Assembly: GCF_000012865.1 (NCBI RefSeq)
Contig: NC_007503.1
Span: 992,001 to 1,056,000 of the forward strand
DNA: 64,000 nucleotides
Direction of reading: 5' to 3'
DNA from: Carboxydothermus hydrogenoformans Z-2901
GTDB taxonomy: Bacteria > Bacillota > Z-2901 > Carboxydothermales > Carboxydothermaceae
Position numbers and translations under genes: made by a program. Of the stretch, positions 45,859 to 54,763 are shown piece after piece. Below the pieces are notes generated by a model. The model ran no database searches. It was not told the DNA's origin and saw nothing but the letters and a program-made list of their open reading frames with translations. The first letter of the stretch is position 1; every line of letters starts with the position of its first letter.

Positions 45859-47175
45859 TTGAAATATTTTATCCTTTCCTTGGGCTGTACCAAAAATCAA
45901 GCGGATAGTGAAGTAATAATGGGAATCCTGGAAAGTAAAGGGTATGTGCGCTCTTTAAATCCGGAAGAAAGCGATTTATTAATTGTAAATACCTGTGGTT
46001 TTATTGCTGCGGCCATTGAAGAAAGTATTGAGGAAATTTTAAATCTTGTTCACCTGAAAAAACCCGGACAAAAAATCCTGGTTGCCGGTTGTTTGGTCCA
46101 AAGGGAGGGTAAAGAGTTAGCAAAACATTTACCGGAGGTTGACCTATTTTTTACTCCCCGGGAAATAAATAACCTTGATAAACTTTTAGCTGATTTAGGA
46201 GAAAATAATAAGTTAGTTTTAAGCGAGCCGGGATTTTTAAACTTGGAAAAAAAACCGCGAGCTAAAAGCAATGAGGTCTATCGTTATATCAAGATTGCCG
46301 ATGGCTGTGATAACCGTTGTACCTATTGTACTATACCGGCAATTCGGGGTAAATACACCAGCAGGCCGCTTGATGATATTTTAGAAGAAATTAAAGATAC
46401 CCTAAAACAGGGAATTAAAGAAATCATTTTGGTAGCTCAGGATACCACCGCGTACGGTATTGATCTTTATGGGGAGTTTAAATTGGTTGAACTTTTAAGA
46501 AAAATTGGCAGCATTAAAGGAAATTTTTGGGTAAGGTTGATGTATCTTTATCCCGATAAAATTACTCCCGAATTAATTAACGAGATTAAAGAAAATCCCA
46601 AGGTAATTAAGTACGTCGATGTACCGTTACAGCATATTCATCCCGAAATTTTAAAGAAAATGGGAAGGAAGGGAAGTAGTGAAGAAATTATATCAACCTT
46701 AGAAAGGCTCCGAAAAGAAATACCGGATATAACTATAAGGACTACCTTTATAGTTGGATTTCCGGGAGAGACGGAAGAACAGTTTAACTATCTTTTAGAT
46801 TTTGTTAAAAAGTTTAAATTTAATCGCCTCGGGGCTTTTCCCTATTATCGCGAAAAAGGTACTCCCGCAGCAAAAATGAAGGGCCAAATACCGAAAAAAG
46901 TTAAGGAGCAACGTTATGAGAAATTAATGGAGGTGCAGCAAGAGATTTCCCTTAACTTAAACAAAGCTTTGGTAGGCAAAAAGATTCCCGTCATTGTTGA
47001 AAAAAAGATAAGAGGAGAAAACCTTTACCTTGGGCGAACCTATATGGATGCCCCCGAAATTGACGGAATAATTGAAATTAAAGCGGAAAAAAGATTGAAA
47101 AAGGGTCAAATTATTAATGTTTTAATAACCGATTATGATATATACGATTTAAAAGGAGAGTTTATAAATGATTGA
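45859..47175 (+). CDS. rimO: Ribosomal protein S12 methylthiotransferase RimO
   Basis: 438 aa radical-SAM enzyme that methylthiolates the conserved Asp of S12. The N-terminal UPF0004 domain binds a second cluster (SLGCTKNQADSE, NTCGFI, VAGCLVQR); the radical-SAM motif is CDNRCTYC in residues about 150-157; a C-terminal TRAM domain follows (about 370-438). The SLGCTKN and DGCDNRC signatures favour RimO over MiaB. TTG 45859 is set by AGAGGTGA. It overlaps pncC by eight bases. Confidence 0.92.
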   Translation: MKYFILSLGCTKNQADSEVIMGILESKGYVRSLNPEESDLLIVNTCGFIAAAIEESIEEILNLVHLKKPGQKILVAGCLVQREGKELAKHLPEVDLFFTPREINNLDKLLADLGENNKLVLSEPGFLNLEKKPRAKSNEVYRYIKIADGCDNRCTYCTIPAIRGKYTSRPLDDILEEIKDTLKQGIKEIILVAQDTTAYGIDLYGEFKLVELLRKIGSIKGNFWVRLMYLYPDKITPELINEIKENPKVIKYVDVPLQHIHPEILKKMGRKGSSEEIISTLERLRKEIPDITIRTTFIVGFPGETEEQFNYLLDFVKKFKFNRLGAFPYYREKGTPAAKMKGQIPKKVKEQRYEKLMEVQQEISLNLNKALVGKKIPVIVEKKIRGENLYLGRTYMDAPEIDGIIEIKAEKRLKKGQIINVLITDYDIYDLKGEFIND

Positions 47176-47659
47176 TAATACTTTATTTTCTTTGGCCCAA
47201 GAAGTGCAGCGGTTGTTTATTGCTAAGAATTTAACTTTGGCAACGGCTGAATCGTGCACCGGCGGACTTTTAGGAGCGGTAATTACTGCTGTTCCCGGAA
47301 GTTCTCAATATTATTTTGGAGGGGCAGTAGTTTATGCCAATGAAGCCAAAGAAATCTTAACCGACGTGGATAAAGACCTTTTACTTAAAAAAGGTGCGGT
47401 AAGCCCCGAAGTTGCTCAAGGCTTAGCGTTGGGAATAAAAAATAAGCTTAAAACAACGGTAGGAGTGGGTATCACGGGAATTGCCGGACCTTCTGGGGGT
47501 ACACCGGATAAACCCGTTGGCTTGGTATATATCGGTATTGCGAATGTTCAGGATGTTAAAGCTTTTAAATATCAATTTAACGGTGATAGGCAGGAAATTA
47601 GAACGCAAACGGTAAAGGAGGCATTAAAACTTTTAATTCAAAATTGTTTTGACAATTAA
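47168..47659 (+). CDS. pncC: Nicotinamide-nucleotide amidase (CinA C-terminal domain only)
   Basis: 163 aa. Contains only the amidohydrolase domain of Cin[17 protein letters not shown] and [18 protein letters not shown]. It deamidates nicotinamide mononucleotide in NAD recycling. The N-terminal molybdopterin-binding-like domain seen in full CinA upstream of recA in many Firmicutes is absent and its place is taken by rimO. recA follows after a promoter. Confidence 0.92.
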   Translation: MIDNTLFSLAQEVQRLFIAKNLTLATAESCTGGLLGAVITAVPGSSQYYFGGAVVYANEAKEILTDVDKDLLLKKGAVSPEVAQGLALGIKNKLKTTVGVGITGIAGPSGGTPDKPVGLVYIGIANVQDVKAFKYQFNGDRQEIRTQTVKEALKLLIQNCFDN

Positions 47660-47678
47660 ACCGGCGAAAAGTTATAAT
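47649..47678 (+). promoter_or_regulatory. Sigma-A promoter of recA
   Basis: TTGACA (47649-47654) and TATAAT (47673-47678), both consensus, are 18 bases apart. The -35 box overlaps the last codons of pncC. Confidence 0.88.
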
Positions 47679-47683
47679 AAACA

Positions 47684-47697
47684 CGAACAAATGTTTT
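47684..47697 (+). promoter_or_regulatory. LexA (SOS) box of recA
   Basis: CGAACAAATGTTTT fits the Gram-positive LexA/DinR operator CGAAC-N4-GTTYG with one mismatch in the last position. It lies at the expected transcription start, where LexA would block recA. Confidence 0.75.
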
Positions 47698-47712
47698 ATG
47701 GAGGGAGCTTTT

Positions 47713-48744
47713 ATGAATGATAAACTAAAAGCCTTAGAGCTTACCATTTCCCAAATTGAAAAGCAGTTTGGGAAAGGCTCAATTATGCGCCTGGGTGAAA
47801 ACACCGGAAAATTTCAGGTGGAAGTAATTCCTACTGGTTCTCTGGCTCTGGATTTAGCCTTAGGGGTAGGTGGAGTTCCCAGAGGCCGGGTGGTTGAAAT
47901 TTTTGGCCCCGAATCTTCCGGAAAAACTACCGTGGCTTTGCATATTATAGCGGAAGCGCAAAAAATGGGTGGTATCGCAGCATTTATTGATGCCGAACAT
48001 GCGTTAGATCCGGTTTATGCCCAAAAATTAGGAGTTGATATTGAAAATCTCTTAGTTTCCCAGCCCGATACCGGCGAACAGGCTTTAGAGATAGCCGAAA
48101 GCTTGGTGAGAAGCGGTGCGATTGACGTGATTGTGATTGATTCGGTGGCTGCTTTAGTTCCGCGGGCGGAGATTGAAGGAGAAATGGGTGATGCTCATGT
48201 CGGTTTACAGGCCCGCCTTATGTCTCAGGCTTTAAGAAAGCTCACCGGGGCCATAAGTAAATCAAAAACTGTGGCGATCTTTATCAACCAAATGCGGGAA
48301 AAAGTAGGGGTTATGTTTGGAAACCCGGAAACTACTCCCGGAGGACGGGCCCTGAAATTTTATGCGTCAATTCGCATGGATGTTCGGAAGATAGATGTCA
48401 TAAAACAAGGAAATGATATTATTGGCAGCCGCACGCGGGTAAAAATCGTTAAAAACAAAGTTGCCCCTCCTTTTAAACAGGCGGATTTTGATATTATGTA
48501 CGGGGAAGGGATTTCCAAGGAAGGAAGTTTGTTGGATGTTGCTGTTGAGTTAAAAATTGTTCAAAAGGTCGGGTCTTGGTATTCTTACAATGATGAGCGA
48601 TTGGGTCAGGGCCGGGAAAATGCCAAAGAGTTTTTACGGCAGAACCCGGAAATTTACAGAGAAATTGAGCAAAAGATCCGGGAGCAAGTATTGAACTCTC
48701 CAGAATCGTCGAGTTTTAAAAATTCCGAGGAGTTTGAGGAATAA
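47713..48744 (+). CDS. recA: Recombinase RecA
   Basis: 343 aa. ATP-dependent strand-exchange protein and LexA co-protease. Walker [10 protein letters not shown], the MAW motif, [13 protein letters not shown], and loop regions [20 protein letters not shown] (L2) are intact, with the acidic C-terminal tail. ATG 47713 follows GGAGGGAG; TTG-type alternatives upstream are in the ribosome site. recX follows after two bases. Confidence 0.97.
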   Translation: MNDKLKALELTISQIEKQFGKGSIMRLGENTGKFQVEVIPTGSLALDLALGVGGVPRGRVVEIFGPESSGKTTVALHIIAEAQKMGGIAAFIDAEHALDPVYAQKLGVDIENLLVSQPDTGEQALEIAESLVRSGAIDVIVIDSVAALVPRAEIEGEMGDAHVGLQARLMSQALRKLTGAISKSKTVAIFINQMREKVGVMFGNPETTPGGRALKFYASIRMDVRKIDVIKQGNDIIGSRTRVKIVKNKVAPPFKQADFDIMYGEGISKEGSLLDVAVELKIVQKVGSWYSYNDERLGQGRENAKEFLRQNPEIYREIEQKIREQVLNSPESSSFKNSEEFEE

Positions 48745-48746
48745 TT

Positions 48747-49190
48747 TTGAGTAGTCGGGCTTACCAAAAAGCCTTAAACTACCTTTCCCGTGCCCTGCGG
48801 ACAACTGCAGAAGTGCGCCAGTATCTTTCAAAAAATGGTTTTTCCGATGAAGAAATTGAAGAGGCGATTTCCAGGCTTACTGCTATCGGTTATTTAGATG
48901 ACAAACGGTACGTGGAAAATTATCTTTTAAGTGGAAAGGCTTTAAGATACGGAATATACCGAATAAAATCTAAGCTTTTGCAAAAAGGAATAGATTTGGA
49001 ACTTTTAAATAATTTGCCGGTGGACGAAGAGGAGGAAGTTATTAAAGCAAAGGAGATTTTATTAAAGAAGTATAAACAGCTTGACCCAGAGGATTATGGC
49101 AAATATTACCGATTTTTGGTGGGACGTGGTTTTTCGCCGGCGGTGGCGCGAAAAGCAGTTTTCTTGACAGATGATAAGGAGAACGGGTAA
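48747..49190 (+). CDS. recX: RecA regulator RecX
   Basis: 147 aa helical-repeat protein that binds RecA filaments and limits their growth. ALNYLSRALRTTAEVRQYL, IEEAISRLTAIGYLDDKRYVENYL and GRGFSPAVARKAV are the three helix-triple repeats of RecX. TTG 48747 directly after recA implies co-transcription. Its 3' end contains the promoter of the next short transcript. Confidence 0.9.
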   Translation: MSSRAYQKALNYLSRALRTTAEVRQYLSKNGFSDEEIEEAISRLTAIGYLDDKRYVENYLLSGKALRYGIYRIKSKLLQKGIDLELLNNLPVDEEEEVIKAKEILLKKYKQLDPEDYGKYYRFLVGRGFSPAVARKAVFLTDDKENG

Positions 49191-49193
49191 AAT
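49164..49193 (+). promoter_or_regulatory. Sigma-A promoter at the end of recX
   Basis: TTGACA (49164-49169) and TAAAAT (49188-49193) are 18 bases apart. Transcription should start near 49200, giving a short leader or small RNA ahead of rny. Confidence 0.7.
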
Positions 49194-49199
49194 ATGGAT

Positions 49200-49290
49200 A
49201 GGTGAAAGTAGAATGGGACCTGCCGATTGGTTTTGGCCTGTTGGTAGGTTTCTTATTCTATTTCAGCCGAGTAGAAACTCGGTTTTTTTT
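49200..49290 (+). ncRNA. Candidate leader/small RNA upstream of rny ending in a terminator
   Basis: After the promoter, a long hairpin can form: AGAAT and ACCTGCC (49210-49214, 49218-49224) with GGTAGGT and ATTCT (49243-49249, 49255-49259). A terminator follows: CCGAGT (49267-49272), loop AGAA, ACTCGG (49277-49282), then eight T. The predicted transcript is about 90 bases and either ends there as a small RNA or reads on into rny. No known riboswitch class is recognised. Confidence 0.55.
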
Positions 49291-49317
49291 ATTAGCTACC
49301 CGATAGTAAGGAGGTGA
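49213..49317 (+). CDS. Possible 34-aa leader peptide upstream of rny
   Basis: ATG 49213, preceded by GGTGA at 49201-49205, opens a 34-codon frame that begins [17 protein letters not shown] and ends in a TGA lying within the AGGAGGTGA ribosome site of rny. The frame crosses both the hairpin and the terminator, as in translation-controlled attenuators; Trp-Phe-Trp codons lie in the hairpin loop. I know no homologue. It may be chance, but frame, spacing and stop position are suggestive. Confidence 0.35.
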   Translation: MGPADWFWPVGRFLILFQPSRNSVFFISYPIVRR

Positions 49318-49321
49318 AAAA

Positions 49322-50863
49322 TTGAATTTAATAACCGACATAATTATTGCTGTTGCTGGAGTTGGGGTTGGGGTTGCTGCAGGTTATGTTATCAGAAAAA
49401 ACATTGCTGAGGCAGCCATCGGTTCCGCAGAAGCTCAGGCTAAAAAAATAATTGACGAAGCAACAAAAGCCGCTGAAGCCAAGAAAAGAGAAGCGGTTTT
49501 AGAAGCAAAAGAAGAAATTTTAAAAATGAAAAATGAAGTAGAAAGAGAACACCGGGAAAGACGCCAGGAATTGCAACGTTTAGAGCGCAGGCTTCTTTCC
49601 AAGGAAGAAACCTTGGATCGGAAAATAGAAAGTTTTGAGAGAAAAGAAGAGCAGTTAGCCAAAAAGGAGCAGGAAATAGAGAATTTGCGGCAAAGCTTAG
49701 AGGAGACGCTGCAAAAAGAATTGGCTGAGTTAGAACGGATTTCGGGACTTTCTACCGAGGAGGCAAGGGAGCTCCTTCTAAAACAAGTGGAAGAAGAAGT
49801 TCAACAAGAAATGGCCTTATTAATCAAGGAAATTGAAACAAAGGCCAAAGAAGAGGCCGAAAAAAGAGCCAGGGAAATTATTACATTAGCAATTCAAAGA
49901 TGTGCTGCTGATCATGCGGCCGAAACCACAGTTACGGTTGTTGCCCTCCCCAATGATGAGATGAAAGGAAGAATAATAGGGCGTGAAGGTCGGAACATAA
50001 GGACTTTTGAATCTTTAACGGGTGTTGATTTAATTATTGATGATACCCCCGAGGCTGTTATTCTTTCCGGGTTTGATCCAATCCGCCGGGAAATCGCCCG
50101 ACGAGCCCTGGAAAAGTTAATCCAGGATGGGAGAATTCACCCGGCGCGTATTGAGGAAATGGTGGAAAGGGCTACCAAAGAAGTAGAGCAAGATATAAGG
50201 GAAGCTGGTGAACAAGCAGCTTTTGAGGTTAACGTTCACGGTTTACATCCCGAGATTATTAAACTACTTGGTAGGTTAAAATTTAGAACAAGTTACGGAC
50301 AAAATATTTTAAAGCATTCTATTGAGGTTGCCCACTTAGCCGGCTTAATGGCTGCTGAGTTGGGAGCTGATGTTGCTTTAGCAAAACGGGCTGGGCTTTT
50401 GCACGATATCGGGAAAGCCGTTGACCATGAAGTGGAAGGATCCCATGTGGAAATTGGGGTTGAGCTTGCTAAAAAATACCGCGAGCATCCGGAAGTTTTA
50501 CATGCAATTGCCACCCATCATGGTGATGAAGAGCCAAAAACAGTGGAAGCAGTACTTGTGCAAGCTGCCGATGCCATTTCTGCCGCAAGACCCGGAGCAA
50601 GGCGTGAAACTTTGGAAGCCTATCTTAAACGGCTCGAAAAATTAGAAGGAATTGCTAATGAGTTTGAAGGTGTGGAGAAATCTTATGCTATCCAGGCTGG
50701 CCGGGAACTAAGAATCCTGGTAAAACCTGAAAAGATAGATGACCTGGCTTCCGTTCGTTTAGCTCGGGAGATTGCTAAGAAAATTGAAGAAGAGGTGGAA
50801 TATCCCGGGCAAATAAAAGTTACCGTTATACGGGAAACCAGGGCAGTCGATTACGCAAAATAG
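49322..50863 (+). CDS. rny: Ribonuclease Y
   Basis: 513 aa membrane-anchored endoribonuclease that starts mRNA decay. N-terminal helix ([19 protein letters not shown]), long coiled coil (about 30-190), KH domain ([20 protein letters not shown]) and HD phosphohydrolase domain ([22 protein letters not shown]). TTG 49322 follows a strong AAGGAGGTGA. The rny-ymdB-spoVS order is that of B. subtilis, here with one gene inserted. Confidence 0.95.
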   Translation: MNLITDIIIAVAGVGVGVAAGYVIRKNIAEAAIGSAEAQAKKIIDEATKAAEAKKREAVLEAKEEILKMKNEVEREHRERRQELQRLERRLLSKEETLDRKIESFERKEEQLAKKEQEIENLRQSLEETLQKELAELERISGLSTEEARELLLKQVEEEVQQEMALLIKEIETKAKEEAEKRAREIITLAIQRCAADHAAETTVTVVALPNDEMKGRIIGREGRNIRTFESLTGVDLIIDDTPEAVILSGFDPIRREIARRALEKLIQDGRIHPARIEEMVERATKEVEQDIREAGEQAAFEVNVHGLHPEIIKLLGRLKFRTSYGQNILKHSIEVAHLAGLMAAELGADVALAKRAGLLHDIGKAVDHEVEGSHVEIGVELAKKYREHPEVLHAIATHHGDEEPKTVEAVLVQAADAISAARPGARRETLEAYLKRLEKLEGIANEFEGVEKSYAIQAGRELRILVKPEKIDDLASVRLAREIAKKIEEEVEYPGQIKVTVIRETRAVDYAK

Positions 50864-50867
50864 GCAA

Positions 50868-50895
50868 AAAAACGACCCGCAGGGGTCGTTTTTAA
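50868..50895 (+). terminator. Terminator after rny
   Basis: AAAAACGACCC (50868-50878) pairs with GGGTCGTTTTT (50883-50893), a T-tailed hairpin that is nearly symmetrical. Confidence 0.88.
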
Positions 50896-50952
50896 TTATA
50901 GAAGGAAAAAATGGTTTTGTGGTAGAATTAATTTATGGTGGGTGAGATAGCA

Positions 50953-51447
50953 ATGAAAAATCCTGCGAAATCCGTTAAAAATGAAACCATTGTAAATCTT
51001 CTCACATCAATCTTCCTTTTACATCCCGAGCTGGCAGCGATACAAATTGATTCCAATGCCAAGCAAGTTAAATTAAAATACTTTATTGAAAGCCAGAAAG
51101 ATGTTACCCAAAGGCTTAAGAAGACCGAGTATTTATGGAAAAGTTATTTAGACTTAAAAAAGATGGGGAAATATACGTTAGAGATAAAATGCAGTTCCCT
51201 GGAAAACTATGTTATGATAGAAGTATTCAGGGATTTAAATACCTTTCATTTAGGGGAATTAAATTTTGCAGTTCAGGTGGGAAAAGGGTTAGGTTTTAAT
51301 TACCTTACCGATGAATTTAACGATGTTCTTGATTTTATCGAAGTTGACGAGCAGCATATAAGTTTACTTTTAGAAAATACCAAACGAAGTTTTTATAACA
51401 CGGTATTTGCGTTCCGTGAGGAAGGAAGAGTTGTGATAGCTAATTAG
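50953..51447 (+). CDS. Conserved-looking protein of unknown function between rny and ymdB
   Basis: 164 aa soluble protein, mixed alpha/beta, with no motif I recognise. Features: ETIVNLLTSIFLLHPELAAIQID (N-terminal helix and strand), LEIKCSSLENYVMIEVFRD in the middle and FNDVLDFIEVDEQHISLLL near the end. Cys is almost absent and there is no signal or membrane segment. A TGGTAGAAT extended -10 box lies at 50920-50928. ATG 50953 is preceded by GGTGAG; ATG 50935 upstream has none. It is 17 bases from ymdB. Confidence 0.65.
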   Translation: MKNPAKSVKNETIVNLLTSIFLLHPELAAIQIDSNAKQVKLKYFIESQKDVTQRLKKTEYLWKSYLDLKKMGKYTLEIKCSSLENYVMIEVFRDLNTFHLGELNFAVQVGKGLGFNYLTDEFNDVLDFIEVDEQHISLLLENTKRSFYNTVFAFREEGRVVIAN

Positions 51448-51464
51448 AAACGGAGGATATGGCT

Positions 51465-52241
51465 TTGAATATTTTAATACTCGGGGATATAGTAGGACGG
51501 GTGGGACGCCGAGGGGTTAAAGAGGTTATTCCCCGGATACTGGAAAAGCATATGGTAGATTTTATCATTGCCAATGGGGAAAACGCGGCGGGAGGAAATG
51601 GTTTAACCCCGGAAATTGCTCAAGAACTATTTGCCGCAGGAATTAACGTTTTAACGATGGGAAACCACACCTGGGATAAAAAAGAAATATTTACCATAAT
51701 CAATGATGAAGCGCGCATTATTCGTCCGGCGAATTACCCTCCCGGGACCCCGGGACAGGGGTATGGGATTTTTAGGGTTAATGGGAAAAATGTTGCGGTA
51801 GTTAACTTAATGGGACGGGTATTTATGGCCGAGTTGGACTGTCCCTTTCGCAAAATGGACGAAATACTTTTAGAACTGCAAGATGTTGATTACATAATTG
51901 TAGACTTTCATGCCGAAGCTACTTCGGAGAAAATAGCCCTTGGCTGGTATCTGGATGGCAGGGTTTCTTTAGTTTTTGGCACCCATACCCATGTTCCGAC
52001 GGCCGATGAACGGATTTTACCCGGGGGAACCGCCTATATTACCGACGTGGGGATGAGTGGGCCGTTAAATTCGGTGATTGGAGTTAAAACTAATTTGGTA
52101 CTCCAAAAGTTTTTAACGCAAATGCCTCAAAGATTTGAAAGTGCCAGCGGTCCCTATATTGTTTCCGGAATTTTGGTATCCCTGACGGAGGATGGTAAAG
52201 CAGAGAATATAACCCGTATTCAGTATATTGAGGGAGAGTAA
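51465..52241 (+). CDS. ymdB: YmdB-family metallophosphoesterase
   Basis: 258 aa. Calcineurin-like fold with ILGDIVGRVGRRG, NGENAAGGNGLT, MGNHTWDKKEI, DFHAEATSEK and FGTHTHVPTADE, all family-diagnostic metal ligands. B. subtilis YmdB hydrolyses 2',3'-cyclic nucleotides and affects biofilm and nanotube behaviour. TTG 51465 is eight bases from GGAGG; ATG 51459 is only two bases away from it. Genomic place between rny and spoVS is conserved. Confidence 0.93.
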   Translation: MNILILGDIVGRVGRRGVKEVIPRILEKHMVDFIIANGENAAGGNGLTPEIAQELFAAGINVLTMGNHTWDKKEIFTIINDEARIIRPANYPPGTPGQGYGIFRVNGKNVAVVNLMGRVFMAELDCPFRKMDEILLELQDVDYIIVDFHAEATSEKIALGWYLDGRVSLVFGTHTHVPTADERILPGGTAYITDVGMSGPLNSVIGVKTNLVLQKFLTQMPQRFESASGPYIVSGILVSLTEDGKAENITRIQYIEGE

Positions 52242-52285
52242 AGGGGAAATTCCCAGTAAAAATTTAAAAAAAATTTAAAAATAAA

Positions 52286-52312
52286 AAAGGAAATTTCCCT
52301 AAAATAGCGAAT
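52286..52312 (+). promoter_or_regulatory. Sigma-H promoter of spoVS
   Basis: AAAGGAAAT (52286-52294), 11 bases, AGCGAAT (52306-52312) matches every position of the sigma-H consensus RnAGGAwWW-N11/12-RnnGAAT. spoVS is a sigma-H gene in B. subtilis. A weaker sigma-A-like pair (TTGATA 52316-52321, TATACA 52339-52344) overlaps downstream. Confidence 0.75.
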
Positions 52313-52362
52313 ATATTGATATACCAGATATAGTAAAATATACAAACTAAGGAGGTTTGCTA

Positions 52363-52623
52363 ATGGAAGTGTTGAAAGTTTCAGCAAAGTCTAATCCAAA
52401 TTCGGTAGCCGGTGCTTTAGCTGGGGTTATCCGGGAAAGAGGCAGCGCGGAGTTACAAGCTATTGGTGCAGGGGCGATTAATCAAGCGGTGAAAGCTGTG
52501 GCGATTGCCCGTGGTTATGTAGCGCCCAGCGGCTTGGATCTGGTATGCATCCCTGCCTTCACCGACATCGTTATCGACGGTGAAGAACGGACTGCCATAA
52601 AATTAATTGTTCAGCCCCGTTAA
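52363..52623 (+). CDS. spoVS: Stage V sporulation protein S
   Basis: 86 aa, the fixed length of this highly conserved Alba-like small protein. VLKVSAKSNPNSVAGALAG, GAGAINQAVKAVAIARG and FTDIVIDGEERTAIKL are near-invariant. Needed for passage through stage V; it probably binds nucleic acid. ATG 52363 follows AAGGAGG; the frame also has a TTG at 52357. It has its own promoter and terminator. Confidence 0.97.
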   Translation: MEVLKVSAKSNPNSVAGALAGVIRERGSAELQAIGAGAINQAVKAVAIARGYVAPSGLDLVCIPAFTDIVIDGEERTAIKLIVQPR

Positions 52624-52636
52624 AAAGTTTTAAGTG

Positions 52637-52676
52637 AAATGCCTGTTTATCTTTACGATAGACAGGCATTTATTCT
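52637..52676 (+). terminator. Terminator after spoVS
   Basis: AAATGCCTGTTTATC (52637-52651) pairs with GATAGACAGGCATTT (52657-52671) with one G-U pair, followed by a T-rich tract. Confidence 0.85.
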
Positions 52677-52696
52677 TTCTAAGGAGAGTGAAATGA

Positions 52697-53584
52697 TTGA
52701 TGATTATCGACTGTCATCTGGATTCTTTAGTATTTTACTATAATAAGGGTTTAAATTTTTTTAAGGAAATTGATCCAGAAGCTCAAACCAGCTGGAGAAG
52801 TTTAAAAGAAGCAGACGTTGTACCATTTTTAGCTATCTACATTGAAGAAAAATTTAAACCCGATGGAGCCTGGGAAAGATTTATCCAGATCTATAATTTT
52901 TATCAGAATTATTTAAATAGCTTGTTTAACCACGAGAAAACTTCCTTTTACTTAAGTGTGGAAGGTGGGGAAGTAATAGATAATCTTTTGCGAATTGTAC
53001 ATTTAAAGCAACTGGGGGTAGCTTCTCTTACCCTTACCTGGAATTATAAAAATTTAATTGCCGACGGTGTTTTAGAAAATAACCCCCAAGGCCTTACTAC
53101 TTTTGGCCGGAAGGTGGTGCGGGAATTAAACGAGAAAAAAATTCTGATAGATGCTGCCCATCTTGCTGAACCCGGATTTTGGGATTTAATAGATTTATCG
53201 GAAAAACCTTTTATTGTCTCCCATGCCAACTGCCGAAGCCTTTGTGACCATCCCCGTAATCTTAGCGACCGGCAAATAAAAGCTTTAGCGGCAAAAGGCG
53301 GGGTAATTGGAATTAGCTTTGTCCCGGACTTTATATCTGCCGAATTTCCCACCTTAGAAAAGTTAGTGGCCCATTTTATCCACGTTGCTGAAATTGCAGG
53401 GGTTAATGTATTAGCAATTGGTTCTGATTTTGATGGAATGGAGAAAAGAGCTGAAGGAGTAGAAGATTGTAGCAAGTACGAAAATTTAAAGGAAGCGTTA
53501 CTGAGGGCCGGATTTTTACCCGGTGAGGTTGAAAAAATATTTTACCAAAATATTGATAGAGTTTTAAAAGAAGTGTTATATTAA
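52697..53584 (+). CDS. Membrane-dipeptidase-like peptidase, family M19
   Basis: 295 aa TIM-barrel metallohydrolase. Zinc-ligand signatures: IDCHLDSL at the N-terminus, SVEGGEVI (bridging Glu), LIDAAHLAE, PFIVSHANCRSLCDHPRNL and GSDFDGM. Family members cleave dipeptides, including D-amino-acid ones. TTG 52697 follows AAGGAGAGTGA; the ATG at 52700 is an option. It starts a small run with an aminotransferase and a DUF3842 gene. Confidence 0.9.
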   Translation: MMIIDCHLDSLVFYYNKGLNFFKEIDPEAQTSWRSLKEADVVPFLAIYIEEKFKPDGAWERFIQIYNFYQNYLNSLFNHEKTSFYLSVEGGEVIDNLLRIVHLKQLGVASLTLTWNYKNLIADGVLENNPQGLTTFGRKVVRELNEKKILIDAAHLAEPGFWDLIDLSEKPFIVSHANCRSLCDHPRNLSDRQIKALAAKGGVIGISFVPDFISAEFPTLEKLVAHFIHVAEIAGVNVLAIGSDFDGMEKRAEGVEDCSKYENLKEALLRAGFLPGEVEKIFYQNIDRVLKEVLY

Positions 53585-53611
53585 TTTTAAAAATTAAAAG
53601 GTGGGTAGGGG

Positions 53612-54763
53612 ATGAAATTTTCAACCGGTATTTTTGACGAATTATCGATGCTGATTAAAAAAGTATCTAAAGAGCGCGACGTGATAAATTTAAGCATCGG
53701 AAGTCCCGATTTACCGCCACACCCTAAAATAATTGAAGTGTTGGCCAAAGAGGTACAGGATTTCCAAAACTATGGATATACCTTAAATCCAGGCTTAGAG
53801 GAATTAAGAGAAGGTTTAATTGCCTGGTATCAAAAAAAGTATGGAGTTAATTTAAAAATTGATGAAACCCTTGTATTACTCGGCTCGCAAGAGGGCTTGG
53901 CTCATTTACCCCTTTCTTTCTTGAATCCGGGAGATCTGGTGTTAGTACCAAATCCCGGTTATCCTATATATGAAGCGGCAGCAAAACTTGCGGGAGCAAA
54001 GATTTATTATTACCCTTTATTAGAGGAAAATAATTATCGTTTGGACATTGAAAAGATTCCTTATGATATTTTACGGACGGCAAAAATTATTTTTCTTAAC
54101 TACCCTAATAACCCTTTGACTGCCATGGCCAATTACGAATTTTTTGAAAAACTTGTATTTTATGCCAAAAAATATGGTTTTATCTTAGTTAATGATTTGG
54201 CTTATGGAGAATTAACTTTTGATGAGACCAGAAGTATTAGTCTTTTAGAAATTCCTGAAGCAATTGACGTTGCAGTTGAATTTTATTCCGTTTCAAAATC
54301 ATTTAATTTAGCGGGAATCAGGGTAGGTTTTGCTGCCGGTAATCAAAAGGTTATTTCCGCTTTAACAATATTAAAATCAAATATTGATTACGGCGTTTTT
54401 AAGCCTTTGCAAAAAGCGGCTTTAGAAGCGTTTAAGCTTAGAGAGGTTATTATCCCGGATTTAGTTAAGACTTATGAAAAAAGGAGAAATGTTCTTATTA
54501 AAACTTTATCCGAGTATGGCTGGCAAGTAAAACCTCCTTTAGCTACAATGTTTGTCTGGGCCCAGCTTCCTGATGGAATAAAAGATTCAAGAAAGTTTTC
54601 TTTAGATCTTCTCACCAATGCTGGTGTAGCAGTAACTCCGGGTATCGGATTTGGAGACCTCGGTGAGGGGTACGTTCGAATTGCCCTGGTGGCGGACGAG
54701 GATAAACTTGCGGAAGCAGGAAAAAGAATCGGTGAATATTTGCAGTACAGGAGGGTAGTATGA
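53612..54763 (+). CDS. Class I aminotransferase (possibly LL-diaminopimelate aminotransferase)
   Basis: 383 aa PLP enzyme. The internal aldimine Lys is in YSVSKSFNLAGIRVG; VINLSIGSPDLPPHP, NPGYPIYEAAAKLAG and NYPNNPLTAMA are family features. It looks like the DapL/alanine-type subgroup of fold type I. An LL-diaminopimelate aminotransferase would complete the lysine route begun by dapA/dapB, but substrate cannot be set by eye. Overlaps the next gene by four bases. Confidence 0.82.
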   Translation: MKFSTGIFDELSMLIKKVSKERDVINLSIGSPDLPPHPKIIEVLAKEVQDFQNYGYTLNPGLEELREGLIAWYQKKYGVNLKIDETLVLLGSQEGLAHLPLSFLNPGDLVLVPNPGYPIYEAAAKLAGAKIYYYPLLEENNYRLDIEKIPYDILRTAKIIFLNYPNNPLTAMANYEFFEKLVFYAKKYGFILVNDLAYGELTFDETRSISLLEIPEAIDVAVEFYSVSKSFNLAGIRVGFAAGNQKVISALTILKSNIDYGVFKPLQKAALEAFKLREVIIPDLVKTYEKRRNVLIKTLSEYGWQVKPPLATMFVWAQLPDGIKDSRKFSLDLLTNAGVAVTPGIGFGDLGEGYVRIALVADEDKLAEAGKRIGEYLQYRRVV

